NCBI RefSeq assembly: GCF_030409685.1
Contig: NZ_JAUFQJ010000005.1
Span: 1 to 64,000 of the forward strand
Direction of reading: 5' to 3'
Origin: Ferruginibacter paludis
GTDB lineage: Bacteria; Bacteroidota; Bacteroidia; Chitinophagales; Chitinophagaceae
DNA length: 64,000 bases
Shown here in pieces: positions 37,151 to 46,818 of this stretch. The notes beneath the pieces were generated by a model, which ran no database searches, had not been told where the DNA came from, and saw only the letters and a program-made list of their open reading frames with translations. Numbering within the stretch: the first letter of the stretch is position 1; every line of letters begins with the position of its first letter. The position numbers and the translations under genes are program-made.

Positions 37151-38347
37151 TCATTTTAACTCAATCAATTCTTTCATCAAGTTGCTGACAATAATATCCC
37201 ATGAATATTTTCTTTCAACCAGTTCTCTTGCATTTTCGCTAATACATTTTAGCACTTGTGGTTTGTCAAAAAACTTAATTGCCCTATTAAATTCACATGG
37301 ACTATTTGCAATCAATATATTTTTATCGGCTTCATATTCCAGCCCCTCTGCTCCAGCTGTTGTACTGATTACGGGTATACCTAAACTCATTGCTTCCAAT
37401 ATTTTCATCCGGGTTCCACTACCATGTAATATTGGAACTATAGCGAAATGTGCTTTACGATAGTATTGAACAACATTATCAACTTCACCAATAAAAATAA
37501 TCCTTGAGTTTTTTTGCAAGAGATTTTTCAAAACAATACTTATTTTGCCACGTCCTACAATCGATAAATTTATAGACGGATGTCTTTCAACAATAGCTGG
37601 CCATATATTTTCTAAAAACCAACATAGACCTTGAATATTCGGATCATAATCAAGCGATCCACAAAAAATCAAATTTAAATTTTCCGAAAAATCAGGAAAG
37701 TTATAAGAATTCATCTTGGTATCTATTCCATTAGGAACAACCCTAACAGGTATTTTATACTGATTTAATTGAGCAAAAACATTTGCATCATTAATACTAC
37801 ATGCTATAATCAAATCGCATTTTAAAAACAAAGATGATTCTTGTGCCCTGATTCTGTTAAGTTGGGTTTTTGTAAGTTTCCCGGATAATAGCACATGATC
37901 AACATTATGTGCATCAAAAACTATAACGGCTGTTGGAAATATTTTTTTTATTTTTCTCCATAGCATTAATGACTCAAGATGCTCGAAAATAATTAAATCA
38001 TATTTATTATTTTCTATATTTTTTACTATGGGTATTATTCTTAAAAAATTTGAGTCTGTACTTGAAAACGTACGATAAAACCAGCGATAAATAAACCCAT
38101 CTAAAACTTTCGTAACAAATGACTTTTCGGGTATTAAAGATTTCTTTGCGGGAAATAAAAAATTTGTAGAAGAGTTAATTACTTCATGACTACTTATTTT
38201 TTCTTGGATATCGCTTTGCAAGGTCAAAACATCAAGTTCTGTATATTTTGAAAGTTGGTTCACCAGATTCCAGCATCGCAGCATGCCTCCATTCATTGGA
38301 GGAAACAATTGTTCATAGCCAATAATATGAAGAACTTTTAATTTCAT
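37151..38347 (-). CDS. Family 4 glycosyltransferase
   Basis: A 398-residue GT-B enzyme. It opens KVLHIIGYEQLFPPMNGGMLRCWNLVNQLSKY, has FDAHNVDHVLLSGKLTKTQLNRI in the acceptor half, and LIFCGSLDYDPNIQGLCWFLENIWP, LSIVGRG and IVPILHGSGTRMKILEAMSLGIPVISTTAGAEGLE in the donor half. This PLxxGSGTRxKxLEAMxxGxPVxST pattern is typical of GT4 enzymes related to those of sugar-PTP-linked cell-wall loci. It lies 37 bp after an FkbM gene. Confidence 0.93.
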   Translation of the reverse strand: MKLKVLHIIGYEQLFPPMNGGMLRCWNLVNQLSKYTELDVLTLQSDIQEKISSHEVINSSTNFLFPAKKSLIPEKSFVTKVLDGFIYRWFYRTFSSTDSNFLRIIPIVKNIENNKYDLIIFEHLESLMLWRKIKKIFPTAVIVFDAHNVDHVLLSGKLTKTQLNRIRAQESSLFLKCDLIIACSINDANVFAQLNQYKIPVRVVPNGIDTKMNSYNFPDFSENLNLIFCGSLDYDPNIQGLCWFLENIWPAIVERHPSINLSIVGRGKISIVLKNLLQKNSRIIFIGEVDNVVQYYRKAHFAIVPILHGSGTRMKILEAMSLGIPVISTTAGAEGLEYEADKNILIANSPCEFNRAIKFFDKPQVLKCISENARELVERKYSWDIIVSNLMKELIELK

Positions 38348-38384
38348 TATGTGCTAACGATATCTAATAAAATACCCTGTTTCA

Positions 38385-39113
38385 TTAAGGTTTGCCTGGC
38401 TTTAATAGCTTTTTAATGTTCTGTTTTTGCTGCTTAAAATAATTATTGAACAGTTTAACTTTTAACATGATCATCATGTGATACCTAACCGATTTTCTTT
38501 CGTAAACTTCGTCAGCACCCAATATTTCAATTAGCGAATATCCATGGTTTTTTAAAAAATTTCTTACACTATTGGAGCGATAATTATTTTCAATTGTAAA
38601 AATCTTTATATCCACTTTCGAAAAATCAATTGAATTCAAAACGCTAATTTCCCCTCCTTCAACATCTATATTGCAATAATCGATAGTTTTAAGGCCATAA
38701 TTTTCAAATATATCACTTAGTGGCAGTCCTTCTATATCGACAATTTCCTTTTTACCACCATGATCATTTATAGTTTGGTCAATTCGTTCAAGGTGCCTTT
38801 GGTCAAACATTTCAACTATCCCACTTAGCATAATACCCCATCCACTCACTGACAGAAATTTTAATATCCCTCTTTTATTTAAAATACAGCAATTAAGAGT
38901 AATGCAGGTCCTATTCTTCTTCAATTGCTCGTATGCTTGAGGGTTTGGTTCAATGCAAATCCCTGTCCACCCTAAGTGTTTTTCCAAACAATAAGTATTA
39001 CTTAATGCAACTCCATCGTATGCACCTACATCTACAAAGCACCCTCCAACTTTGTACTTAACCAATTTCTCAACAATAAATTTGTCCTGACCATCCTGAG
39101 AGTAAAATTTCAT
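38385..39113 (-). CDS. FkbM-family SAM methyltransferase
   Basis: A 242-residue enzyme. It begins with the subgroup motif YSQDGQDKFIVEKLV, then GCFVDVGAYDGVALSNTYCLEKHLGWTGICIEPNP (SAM loop and ribose-binding Glu), and DYCNIDVEGGEISVLNSIDF. Proteins that begin with SQxGEDxFI or similar form a distinct FkbM subgroup. It is 19 bp after a GT gene. Probable O-methylation of a sugar. Confidence 0.9.
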   Translation of the reverse strand: MKFYSQDGQDKFIVEKLVKYKVGGCFVDVGAYDGVALSNTYCLEKHLGWTGICIEPNPQAYEQLKKNRTCITLNCCILNKRGILKFLSVSGWGIMLSGIVEMFDQRHLERIDQTINDHGGKKEIVDIEGLPLSDIFENYGLKTIDYCNIDVEGGEISVLNSIDFSKVDIKIFTIENNYRSNSVRNFLKNHGYSLIEILGADEVYERKSVRYHMMIMLKVKLFNNYFKQQKQNIKKLLKPGKP

Positions 39114-39132
39114 TTTTATTAAATTTAAAATT

Positions 39133-40176
39133 CTATTTTTTTACTGTATACTTTTCCTTATTGAAATGCTTGATAAATTTTAATATTTCGGCAATTCCGG
39201 CTGTGTTTCCAAAATAGGACGTATGGTAATGTTTTATAAAATCGTCATATACTTTTTGTGGCGTTTTTACTAAATCATAGCCCCGCTTAAATTCATTTAG
39301 TTTATTTGCAAGATCATCATCTGTGTCGTATACAGAAAAACATTTCGGAAGTTCGCCCTTTCCATGTGGCATTGGCTGTTCATCCAATCGCCATGACATT
39401 GGCCAGCCGGAATCCGGCGTAAATATTTGCACCCCACATGCCAAACATTCTGCAATTGGAAGCCCAAAAGCTTCAGGAAACTGTATAAAAAAAACTGAAG
39501 CCACTTTATACAATCCTCTTATTTCTTCAATTGTATAATGTCTGTCAAGAATGATCGTTTTTATTTTAAGCTGAGTAAGGGTTGCTATTTGCAGAGCGTG
39601 AATATGTTCGTACCCTGGTTGTTTAAAATCAACCAAAGCAATAAATTCCTCTTTAGAAACAGGTTGCAAACCTGTATCTGATAAATCAAACCCAACAGCG
39701 GTATAATCTTTGCCTGGTTCTGTTTTGATCTCTGTTACATCAGTTACCGATAAATGCCAATCATATCGTTCAAATAGAGGATCACCCGAATTGATTAATT
39801 GAGCAATTTGTGATGGTGCATTTCCTAAATAGTAAACTTCATAAAACAAAACAGGTTTTTTAATGATTGCTTTTAATCTTTCAACATTGTACAATCGTTT
39901 CCAAAAACCATTAGGTATACATTCGCTGATAACAACAGCATCGTATTTTTTCAATCTCTTTAAAATCCGTCTATCTGAAAAATAATTAGCAATTTTTTCC
40001 CCTAACCAAAAATGAAAACTAAGTGTATTATTTTTAAATGAAACCAGGCGGTTTAATACATTTATTTCATCAAATAAATCAATTTGTACACCAGCTTCTT
40101 CAAACTGCTTTTGTAGTGATTGAGCCAATATCAATGGGCTACTATTTTCTGGTCTGGTTAAAATAGCTATTTTCAC
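39133..40176 (-). CDS. GT-B fold glycosyltransferase-like protein
   Basis: A 347-residue protein. The start MKIAILTRPENSSPLILAQSLQKQFEEAGVQIDLFDE and the donor segment VASVFFIQFPEAFGLPIAECLACGVQIFTPDSGWPMSW show a GT4-type E-x7-E (EAFGLPIAE). The central region (about 140-200) lacks the usual G-R-K motif and is shorter than in standard GT4 enzymes. It lies between two FkbM genes (17 and 19 bp). Function is probably sugar transfer, but with less certainty than its neighbours. Confidence 0.7.
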   Translation of the reverse strand: MKIAILTRPENSSPLILAQSLQKQFEEAGVQIDLFDEINVLNRLVSFKNNTLSFHFWLGEKIANYFSDRRILKRLKKYDAVVISECIPNGFWKRLYNVERLKAIIKKPVLFYEVYYLGNAPSQIAQLINSGDPLFERYDWHLSVTDVTEIKTEPGKDYTAVGFDLSDTGLQPVSKEEFIALVDFKQPGYEHIHALQIATLTQLKIKTIILDRHYTIEEIRGLYKVASVFFIQFPEAFGLPIAECLACGVQIFTPDSGWPMSWRLDEQPMPHGKGELPKCFSVYDTDDDLANKLNEFKRGYDLVKTPQKVYDDFIKHYHTSYFGNTAGIAEILKFIKHFNKEKYTVKK

Positions 40177-40193
40177 AACTTTAGTTGGTTATA

Positions 40194-41111
40194 CTAATTT
40201 ACAATTGATTTGTATTGAGCAAATTTTGCAATCGGTATACATAAAATATCGTATTGGTGATCCTTTAGTTCTGTATTATTAGAGATTTCCTTGATCTCTT
40301 CTCCCGCAATAAAAATTCTGTAAGCTTGCTCACGATAAAAATTTAGAACATTTGATGCTGATTCTCCCAATTGCTGTAAATAGCAATCTGAAAGTTCCAT
40401 TATAAAAATAGGTCGATCTCTTTTTATTAGATTTTTCATACCCTTCAATGCCATCGCTTCTGCACCCTCAATATCCATTTTTATTAAATGAACAGGCTGG
40501 ATTTCATCTAGAATGGAATCCAGTGTGATCGTTTGCACTTCAACTGTTAGATTATTTTCTTCAATATTCCTAAAAGAGGCACGACCGCTATTTTTAACCA
40601 TGCCTATCGGAATTTTAAACAATGCTTTTCCATTATGATCAGATACCGCTTTGTTATAGACCATTATATTAGAAGAATTATTTAGACTAATATTTTTATT
40701 CAATTTGTGAAGTGTTAACGGTGTAGGTTCAAAGGAATAAACTTTTCCTGACACCCCCACAAGCTTTGATGCGATCAAAGAGAAATAACCAATGTTAGCT
40801 CCAATATCCAACACATTATTTCCTTTCTTCAATATCTTAAGAAAAAGTCTAACTACATGTGGTTCAAAATCCGCGCCGGTATATAGCCAGTGATCAATGT
40901 AATCATTGGTTTGCAACTCCATCTTTCCTGCATGTCGCAGAACAATTTGTTTCGAACCAAGCTCATTGACAAAACGATCATTTCTTTTAATTATATTTTT
41001 TAAAAAACTACGACTTCTGATCACCAAAAACTGCAGATACCGATTTTGGGAATTGCCGTATCTTAAATTTCGGTTGAAATAACAAACAATTGGAAGAAAT
41101 GCTTTTCTCAT
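40194..41111 (-). CDS. FkbM-family SAM methyltransferase
   Basis: A class I methyltransferase with GNNVLDIGANIGYFSLIASKLVG, VYSFEPTPLTLHKLNKNISLN and LIKMDIEGAEAMALKGM. I chose the ATG at 41111, which overlaps the upstream GT2 stop as ATGA and gives 305 residues; an in-frame ATG at 41135 would add eight residues and a 28-bp overlap. TGADFEPHVVRLFLKILKKG just before the SAM loop is characteristic. Fourth FkbM gene of the locus. Confidence 0.91.
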   Translation of the reverse strand: MRKAFLPIVCYFNRNLRYGNSQNRYLQFLVIRSRSFLKNIIKRNDRFVNELGSKQIVLRHAGKMELQTNDYIDHWLYTGADFEPHVVRLFLKILKKGNNVLDIGANIGYFSLIASKLVGVSGKVYSFEPTPLTLHKLNKNISLNNSSNIMVYNKAVSDHNGKALFKIPIGMVKNSGRASFRNIEENNLTVEVQTITLDSILDEIQPVHLIKMDIEGAEAMALKGMKNLIKRDRPIFIMELSDCYLQQLGESASNVLNFYREQAYRIFIAGEEIKEISNNTELKDHQYDILCIPIAKFAQYKSIVN

Positions 41112-42079
41112 TTTTTCTTCAATAATTTTAAACATATCTCTTTAAAAAAAACGACGCTCTTCAATGGAGTAAGAATAATTTTCCCTATTTTAAAAGTCAC
41201 GCTATTTTCATAACTGGCTTGTAGACTGTTTAATTGTTTAATTTTAACGAGCAGGGCTTCTTCGCAAGACTCTAATTCTAGTACTTGTAATTCTTTCTTC
41301 TTTTCCGGAATTAAAACATCAATCCCTTCATGAATATCTTTATATATTATTTTCGAAAGCAGTTGCCAGGAGTAGGCGTATTTTGCATTCTTTCCAGCGC
41401 TTTGAATTTGAGTAAATGATCCCTCTCTTACAGAATAATTGTATAATACTTTATCAACAGTGCCCCCCTTGAACTCCTTTAATATGCGGTAAATCCATTG
41501 AATATCTTCGGCTACTCTACCTGCAAAGTAAGGATGATATCCACCAGTACTCTCCAGCGCTTTTTGGGTAATCATCATCGTTGGGCAACTGGTAGGATCA
41601 AAGTCCTTATTTTTTTTATTGCCAAATTGTAGAAATTCATCTCTAAGCTCCTCATTTGATAGAGCTACCCGGCCTGGTAAACCTTTTTTTAAACCTGAAA
41701 AGCGATACCGGGTAAAACAAATACCCAATTCTGGCTGTAACTTAAACTCACTCAACTGTAACTCTAAACGCAATGGCTCCGACCAATCATCTGCATCCTG
41801 AAAACAAATGTATTCTCCCTTTGCGTGGCTTAAAGTTTCATTAACAGCTCCTACTTTTTGTGTGTTTTTTTCGTAGGCAACTACCCTGATCCGATCATCT
41901 TTAACAGAGCGTATTTTTTGAAGTGTATCATCTGTTGACGCATCATCAATTACCAGTATCTCCAGGTTGCTATATGTTTGCACCACAATAGACCTAATGG
42001 CCCTTTCCACAAAAGCACTCACATTGTAACAGGGAATAATTACCGAAACCAATGGCTGCTCAGTATTCTTCGGTGTCAT
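41108..42079 (-). CDS. Family 2 glycosyltransferase
   Basis: A GT-A enzyme of about 323 residues: PLVSVIIPCYNVSAFVERAIRSIV, LVIDDASTDDTLQKIRSV, NETLSHAKGEYICFQDADDWSEPLRLELQ (DADD metal site), and RVAEDIQWIYRIL (acceptor ED). The ATG at 42079 overlaps the upstream stop as ATGA; the ATG at 42088 would give a 13-bp overlap. The C-terminal 60 residues contain a possible coiled coil (KKKELQVLELESCEEALLVKIKQL). Confidence 0.92.
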   Translation of the reverse strand: MTPKNTEQPLVSVIIPCYNVSAFVERAIRSIVVQTYSNLEILVIDDASTDDTLQKIRSVKDDRIRVVAYEKNTQKVGAVNETLSHAKGEYICFQDADDWSEPLRLELQLSEFKLQPELGICFTRYRFSGLKKGLPGRVALSNEELRDEFLQFGNKKNKDFDPTSCPTMMITQKALESTGGYHPYFAGRVAEDIQWIYRILKEFKGGTVDKVLYNYSVREGSFTQIQSAGKNAKYAYSWQLLSKIIYKDIHEGIDVLIPEKKKELQVLELESCEEALLVKIKQLNSLQASYENSVTFKIGKIILTPLKSVVFFKEICLKLLKKK

Positions 42080-43143
42080 CGTTTCCAAAGTAATTTTAAA
42101 ATACTCTTAACTAGAAAATAATCAAAAGCCCTATTTTCCATCAGTTGCTTTATTCCCCAATAAGCACGGGCACGATTATTCCGTCTAAACTGTTTCATCA
42201 CATACTTTTGGGTAAAGTAAAGCCATAAATGTCTTCTTGTAATGACCGATTCATTCAAAATCCATTTCCTGTCCAATTGATATACTTTAGGACTTTTATA
42301 AATAGTATCCACATAGTAGTCTACGATGTCATCGTGTACCCCCGCAAAACGTTGTAGATCTGTTACAATACTACATCGCTCAAAAAGAAAATTATTTACA
42401 AGACTGTTACTGACTGTTTTTGAATTTTCATGAAAACGAAAATTTACAACTGTTGTTTTCAGTTTTCTAAAATTAACCTGCCCATACATCAATAAAAATT
42501 TCACCCACATCTCTCCATCCATAATATAATGCAGATCTTCGGAAACGCCATTTACCTTCATTATACAACTTAGCCTGAAAAATGTAGAAGGCTGCGAAAT
42601 TTCGCAAAGTTCAATTGTTTCCTCAAGCGTTTCAGCTAACACGGTGCCCTGGTACAAACTTAACTGACCGGCGCTACTAATATGATTTTCAAAACCGGAA
42701 ACTACTTTCAAATCCGGGTCAGCAATAAATGCATTGGCTACGTTGTAAAATGTGTCATGCAAATAACTATCGTCACTGTTTAGCCAATTAAAAATCTCTC
42801 CGGTGCATTTTTCAAGCCCTTTGTTTATTGCATGGCTTTGCCCACGATCGGGTTCTGTTTCCCAGTAGGTAATCCATGGCTCGTACTTTTTTATGATGGA
42901 TACAGATTCATCTGTGCTACCCCCATCAATTATTATATATTCAAGATTCGGATAATTCTGTAATAAAACTGAACGGATGGTTTCTTCAATATATTTACCC
43001 TGGTTAAATGAAGGAGTTACGATCGAAATTTTTGGCCATGTTATTAAAGGGTCAAAACTAATTCCATCCAGATTTCCTGTCCATGGCCAACCAAAAAGCT
43101 CTTGCGCCGGAGTTGGTAATTCATAAAAAACGTTGCTGCTCAT
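42076..43143 (-). CDS. Family 2 glycosyltransferase
   Basis: A 355-residue GT-A enzyme: WPKISIVTPSFNQGKYIEETIRSVLLQNYPN, YIIIDGGSTDESVSIIKKYEPWITYW, EPDRGQSHAINKGLEKCTGEIFNWLNSDDSYLHDTF (metal site NSDD). The EPDxGQxxAINKG motif is typical of a large Bacteroidota GT2 subgroup. It lies 9 bp after the DUF1919 gene. Substrate unknown. Confidence 0.93.
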   Translation of the reverse strand: MSSNVFYELPTPAQELFGWPWTGNLDGISFDPLITWPKISIVTPSFNQGKYIEETIRSVLLQNYPNLEYIIIDGGSTDESVSIIKKYEPWITYWETEPDRGQSHAINKGLEKCTGEIFNWLNSDDSYLHDTFYNVANAFIADPDLKVVSGFENHISSAGQLSLYQGTVLAETLEETIELCEISQPSTFFRLSCIMKVNGVSEDLHYIMDGEMWVKFLLMYGQVNFRKLKTTVVNFRFHENSKTVSNSLVNNFLFERCSIVTDLQRFAGVHDDIVDYYVDTIYKSPKVYQLDRKWILNESVITRRHLWLYFTQKYVMKQFRRNNRARAYWGIKQLMENRAFDYFLVKSILKLLWKR

Positions 43144-43152
43144 TTAACTCTA

Positions 43153-43824
43153 TTATACACCCGAATTTAACCAGTTTACTACATCAAAATATTGCCTGTG
43201 ATGCCATCTGTTATCATACATATCACCCACAACTTGTTGCTTGCGGAATGACTTTATAAAGATCAATGATTTAATCCCCAGTATTTTTTTTGCACTAAAG
43301 AATACCTTTTTACCCGGTAGTTGATCAAAAGCCTCAATCTCATCAATACCACATTCCTCATTGTCGGAGAACGAAAAAAACAGGTTATCAAAGTTAACGC
43401 GACTGACTCTTCTATTCCATTTTTCCATTGCCTCAGCCTCAGATTGATAATGTAAAAAATGAATTTCAATCTCTTTATTTAACAGGCCAATCGGGTACGC
43501 ATTCAATGTTTGTAAATAATTACCCTTTTCATATTTTGATTGTTTTACAAACTCCAGTTCAGCATTCAAGTTTTCACGCAAAGCTGAAATAAACCTGATA
43601 TAACAGGGAGCAAAAAAGAAAAGGCCTATTGTTGGGCTGGTGTAAGGGATACTTAAATCTTCATATATACTCCCACCCCAACAATTATTTGAAATGATCG
43701 TAAAGTTTTTGTTCCTGATATTTCGCCTGATTCTCTTCAAATAGAAAGATTCTCTAACTGCATTAATCTGATGAATAATTGCTCGCCGATAAAAGCCAAA
43801 TTTCATTTTAAAATACCCAATCAC
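43153..43824 (-). CDS. DUF1919 exopolysaccharide-locus protein
   Basis: A 223-residue protein matching the DUF1919 family. Conserved stretches are FTIISNNCWGGSIYEDLSIPYTSPTIGLFF, RENLNAELEFVKQSKY, YPIGLL and EIHFLHYQSEAEAMEKWNRR. DUF1919 proteins occur in capsule and exopolysaccharide loci and some are called acyl- or pyruvyl-type transferases; no activity is firmly known. The start overlaps the upstream GT4 stop by 4 bp. Confidence 0.85.
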   Translation of the reverse strand: MIGYFKMKFGFYRRAIIHQINAVRESFYLKRIRRNIRNKNFTIISNNCWGGSIYEDLSIPYTSPTIGLFFFAPCYIRFISALRENLNAELEFVKQSKYEKGNYLQTLNAYPIGLLNKEIEIHFLHYQSEAEAMEKWNRRVSRVNFDNLFFSFSDNEECGIDEIEAFDQLPGKKVFFSAKKILGIKSLIFIKSFRKQQVVGDMYDNRWHHRQYFDVVNWLNSGV

Positions 43825-44960
43825 TTCAGTACATTAATAAATGAATGACCAAATTTTTTAATTGAATCAACATATTCGAGCTTCAATACGGGAAGCTGCT
43901 TTAACAAAGTTGTACAAATCAATTCCGCAAGGAAATCACTGTCATGTGGTGCAAAAAAGCAACCACCCCATGGCAACTGCTCTCTATGTACAGCAATATC
44001 TGATGCAATAACAAATTTTCCCAATGATTTAGCATCTTCAATTACAGTACTCCAGCCTTCAAATAAAGATGGTTGAATAACTGCAATTGAGTGTTGCATT
44101 AACTTCAATTGCTTTCTGCGATCTATCAGGCCAAGCATTTTTATATTATCATTCAAACGATGCTGATCAATAAAATGAAGGATGGAGCTAAAGTATCCCG
44201 GATTGCGATAATCATCTTCTTTACCGGTAAATACAAATTGAAATTTGACCCCCCTCTTTAGTAGTTCCACCGCTGCATTTAAAACTACCTGGTGGTTCTT
44301 ATGTTTCCAAAATTGATTGGATATTATAAAATAGTCTTTATCAATTTCAAGCTCTTTCAACAAGTCATTAATCTTCAAATCGGCAATTGCAGGATGAGTT
44401 ACCGCAAATGGTATTACATGCACTTCGCAATGGCCGGTTAGCTCAAGAGATTCCCAATCACTCTTTGCAGCCTCGCTGCTTAAAACCAATTTTTTATTAC
44501 TATCTGCAATTTCCTTAATCACATGATTGCGTGCCGCTAATTCACTGGCCTTAAAAAAATCAGGATAAACAATATGTTGGAAATCGGGAAACCAAAATAC
44601 TTTATTTGCTATTCTGTCAAAACAAGTATCATTGCTCGCAGGAAAAAGTACATCGATCCTTTTTTCTGAAATTCTTTTATCTATGATATCCCTTCCTGTA
44701 AAAAACTTTGCCAGTTTATTGATTGCAGCCTCCGCCAGGTTTCTTTTATAATCAAATGGATTTTGATAATCCAAATATGGATACCCTGTTTTTTGTGCTG
44801 CTGTTAAATCTGTTTTCCTTTTACTTAGAATAGTAATAAATGGTTGCTTTTCTACCGGTAGTGTACTTAAAGCACTGATAAGATTTAAAATATAATAAGT
44901 ACCCCCAATCCAGTTTTCATCCACCGAAAATATTAATCCAAGTCGAATTCTTTTATCCAT
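43821..44960 (-). CDS. Family 4 glycosyltransferase
   Basis: A 379-residue GT-B protein: RIRLGLIFSVDENWIGGTYYILNLISAL (acceptor GG loop), VFWFPDFQHIVYPDFF, then FIISNQFWKHKNHQVVLNAAV (the NQFWxHKNH motif), FVFTGKEDDYRN, IKMLGLIDRRKQLKLMQHSIAVIQPSLFEGWSTVIEDAKSLGKFVIASDIAVHREQ with E-x7-E (EGWSTVIED). The N-terminus overlaps the SDR gene by 28 bp, with no later start close by. Confidence 0.93.
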   Translation of the reverse strand: MDKRIRLGLIFSVDENWIGGTYYILNLISALSTLPVEKQPFITILSKRKTDLTAAQKTGYPYLDYQNPFDYKRNLAEAAINKLAKFFTGRDIIDKRISEKRIDVLFPASNDTCFDRIANKVFWFPDFQHIVYPDFFKASELAARNHVIKEIADSNKKLVLSSEAAKSDWESLELTGHCEVHVIPFAVTHPAIADLKINDLLKELEIDKDYFIISNQFWKHKNHQVVLNAAVELLKRGVKFQFVFTGKEDDYRNPGYFSSILHFIDQHRLNDNIKMLGLIDRRKQLKLMQHSIAVIQPSLFEGWSTVIEDAKSLGKFVIASDIAVHREQLPWGGCFFAPHDSDFLAELICTTLLKQLPVLKLEYVDSIKKFGHSFINVLK

Positions 44961-45832
44961 GCTATATACCCTTTTAAACCTTCAGAAAGTGTTATTTTAT
45001 TTTCGTATCCCCAGTTGCGGATGGCAGATATGTCTGCACACCAGTTAAGCGGATCACCTTTTTTTATTTCACCCGAAAATGCATAGTCGCTGTTTAGCAG
45101 TCCTAAATAAAGCGCTGCTATATCTTTTAAAAACACCTCTTCCCCATTCCCAACATTTACTGCTTCCCCATTAAATCCTCCATGTTGTATGGCCAGTTCA
45201 AATACCTGTACAAGGTCCTCTACATGAATAAAGTCCCGGCTTTCATTGCCCGTGCCATAAATTTTCACGGTGCCCGTCAATCTTGATTTTTGATACAGGT
45301 CCCAAAACAATTGTTTTTTTAAGCCAGGGCCATATGCTGAAAATATACGAAGGCAAAGCGTCTGAACGCCAAAAAAATCGTGATACTCCCGGCACAGTTG
45401 CTCGCTGTATAATTTATGCCAGCCGTAAGGCGAAAGCGGCTGCGGTGTTGAAAGCACATTAACAGGCAATACTGAAGGATTACCATACACGGCGGCGCTC
45501 GACAAATGAATGTACTTGCATAATGGAGCATACCTCCGAATGGCTTCCAGAATTTTACCTGCCGTAAAAACATTCAATGTAAAATCTCTCAATGGATGCA
45601 CCAGTGAATCGGGTACACTGGCTGCGCCGCTACAATTAATACAAACATCAAATCTCTCCTGTTCAAAAAGGTCATTGAAATCACTGTTGGTACTGTCAAG
45701 TAAAATATAATGATCATCAATATAATCTACCACTACATCGCAGCCCCATGTTTCATCTTTGTTTAAATTAGAAAAGTGATGATAGGCATGGCTGCCAATA
45801 AATCCTTTTGAACCGATGATGAGTATTTTCAA
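44933..45832 (-). CDS. NAD-dependent epimerase/dehydratase (extended SDR)
   Basis: A 299-residue SDR that should act on a nucleotide sugar: epimerase, dehydratase or reductase. The N-terminal NAD(P) loop is IIGSKGFIGSH (GxxGxxG). The active site is HLSSAAVYG and the catalytic YxxxK is in PYGWHKLYSEQL. Later features are RIFSAYGPG and GNESRDFIHVEDLV, typical of GalE/RmlB-like enzymes. Length is a little short (family often 310-340). It follows a methyltransferase gene by 8 bp. The substrate is not predictable. Confidence 0.88.
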   Translation of the reverse strand: MKILIIGSKGFIGSHAYHHFSNLNKDETWGCDVVVDYIDDHYILLDSTNSDFNDLFEQERFDVCINCSGAASVPDSLVHPLRDFTLNVFTAGKILEAIRRYAPLCKYIHLSSAAVYGNPSVLPVNVLSTPQPLSPYGWHKLYSEQLCREYHDFFGVQTLCLRIFSAYGPGLKKQLFWDLYQKSRLTGTVKIYGTGNESRDFIHVEDLVQVFELAIQHGGFNGEAVNVGNGEEVFLKDIAALYLGLLNSDYAFSGEIKKGDPLNWCADISAIRNWGYENKITLSEGLKGYIAWIKEFDLD

Positions 45833-45840
45833 AACAGCGA

Positions 45841-46731
45841 CTATTTATTTTTTTGAATTTTCATAAAGCAAATTGCCCGGCTATGAGCGGCATTATCACT
45901 CCCTTTACCACGGCCGGTATGTGGGTTATAAGAAATGGCGTTTTCACTTTCACTTTGTAATACAAATTGCCATCCATCTTGATTGTACTTTGCAAATGAC
46001 TTTTTACACATACACGTAGCAATGATAGCATCCTCTATTTTTTGAACCATTTCTGAATTAAATTGCTGAAAAAAGCCATGATTCTCGAATTTGCCATAAG
46101 GAAAAGTTAGTAATATTTGTCCACCTGGCTTTGCTACCCTTACCAACTCTTCAATAACATTCAAATACTCGAAGCTTTTATTTTGAGAATCCTGCAGATG
46201 GGCAATATCATATCCATACATTGAATTGTCCATATCGATATGCTCCAGTGTTGAATGGCAAACTATCTGATCAAAACAATCATTTTTAAAAGGTAATTCC
46301 CTTAGGTCCCCATACACATAAGATATACGTTTGTTCGCAAAATTATTACTCTCAGGATAGTAGGTATAAATGTAAACATCCTTATCGGTTAACACAGAAT
46401 GAGCCAATATATCCCCGAAATTAAAGGTTGAGCCTGCATCAAGAAATTTACCGTGACCTGGCCGAATATGGGATAATAACCAAGGATATTCAATTACTCT
46501 TTCATCTAATCCAACACCATAACCTGATGGCAACAGTTCATTTTCAAACTGTGTCAAAACATCTTGAGAATGAATCGCACCTTCAATATATTTCCATTTA
46601 TATTCATGATACCCCACTGACCAAGGTTCAGAACCTGATGCTTTGTAAGAAGCAATAATCTCATCTTTTGACTTCCCCTTTTTAGCCTTCACAAATAGAT
46701 GTTTCAATTTATTCTTTATTCTCGACTTCAT
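45841..46731 (-). CDS. Class I SAM-dependent methyltransferase
   Basis: A 296-residue methyltransferase. The SAM motif I is GKFLDAGSTFNFG, a form with AGS instead of the usual GxGxG, and motif IV is ELPFKNDCFDQIVCHSTLEHIDMD. LVRVAKPGGQILLTFPYG marks the beta-hairpin of Methyltransf_11 proteins. Probably modifies a sugar or lipid-linked intermediate. The N-terminal 40 residues are basic and lack the domain. It lies 8 bp before the SDR gene. Confidence 0.85.
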   Translation of the reverse strand: MKSRIKNKLKHLFVKAKKGKSKDEIIASYKASGSEPWSVGYHEYKWKYIEGAIHSQDVLTQFENELLPSGYGVGLDERVIEYPWLLSHIRPGHGKFLDAGSTFNFGDILAHSVLTDKDVYIYTYYPESNNFANKRISYVYGDLRELPFKNDCFDQIVCHSTLEHIDMDNSMYGYDIAHLQDSQNKSFEYLNVIEELVRVAKPGGQILLTFPYGKFENHGFFQQFNSEMVQKIEDAIIATCMCKKSFAKYNQDGWQFVLQSESENAISYNPHTGRGKGSDNAAHSRAICFMKIQKNK

Positions 46732-46818
46732 AATTTCAGTAACAAGTGATAAACGCTATTCTATTTTCTATTTTTAAAGAATTATCAACGAGAGCAAATA
46801 ATAATAAAAGATAAAAAA

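Noticed and set aside
40194..41135. Longer start for the FkbM gene at 41135
   Set aside because: The ATG at 41111 gives the ATGA overlap typical of this operon; the longer form would overlap by 28 bp.
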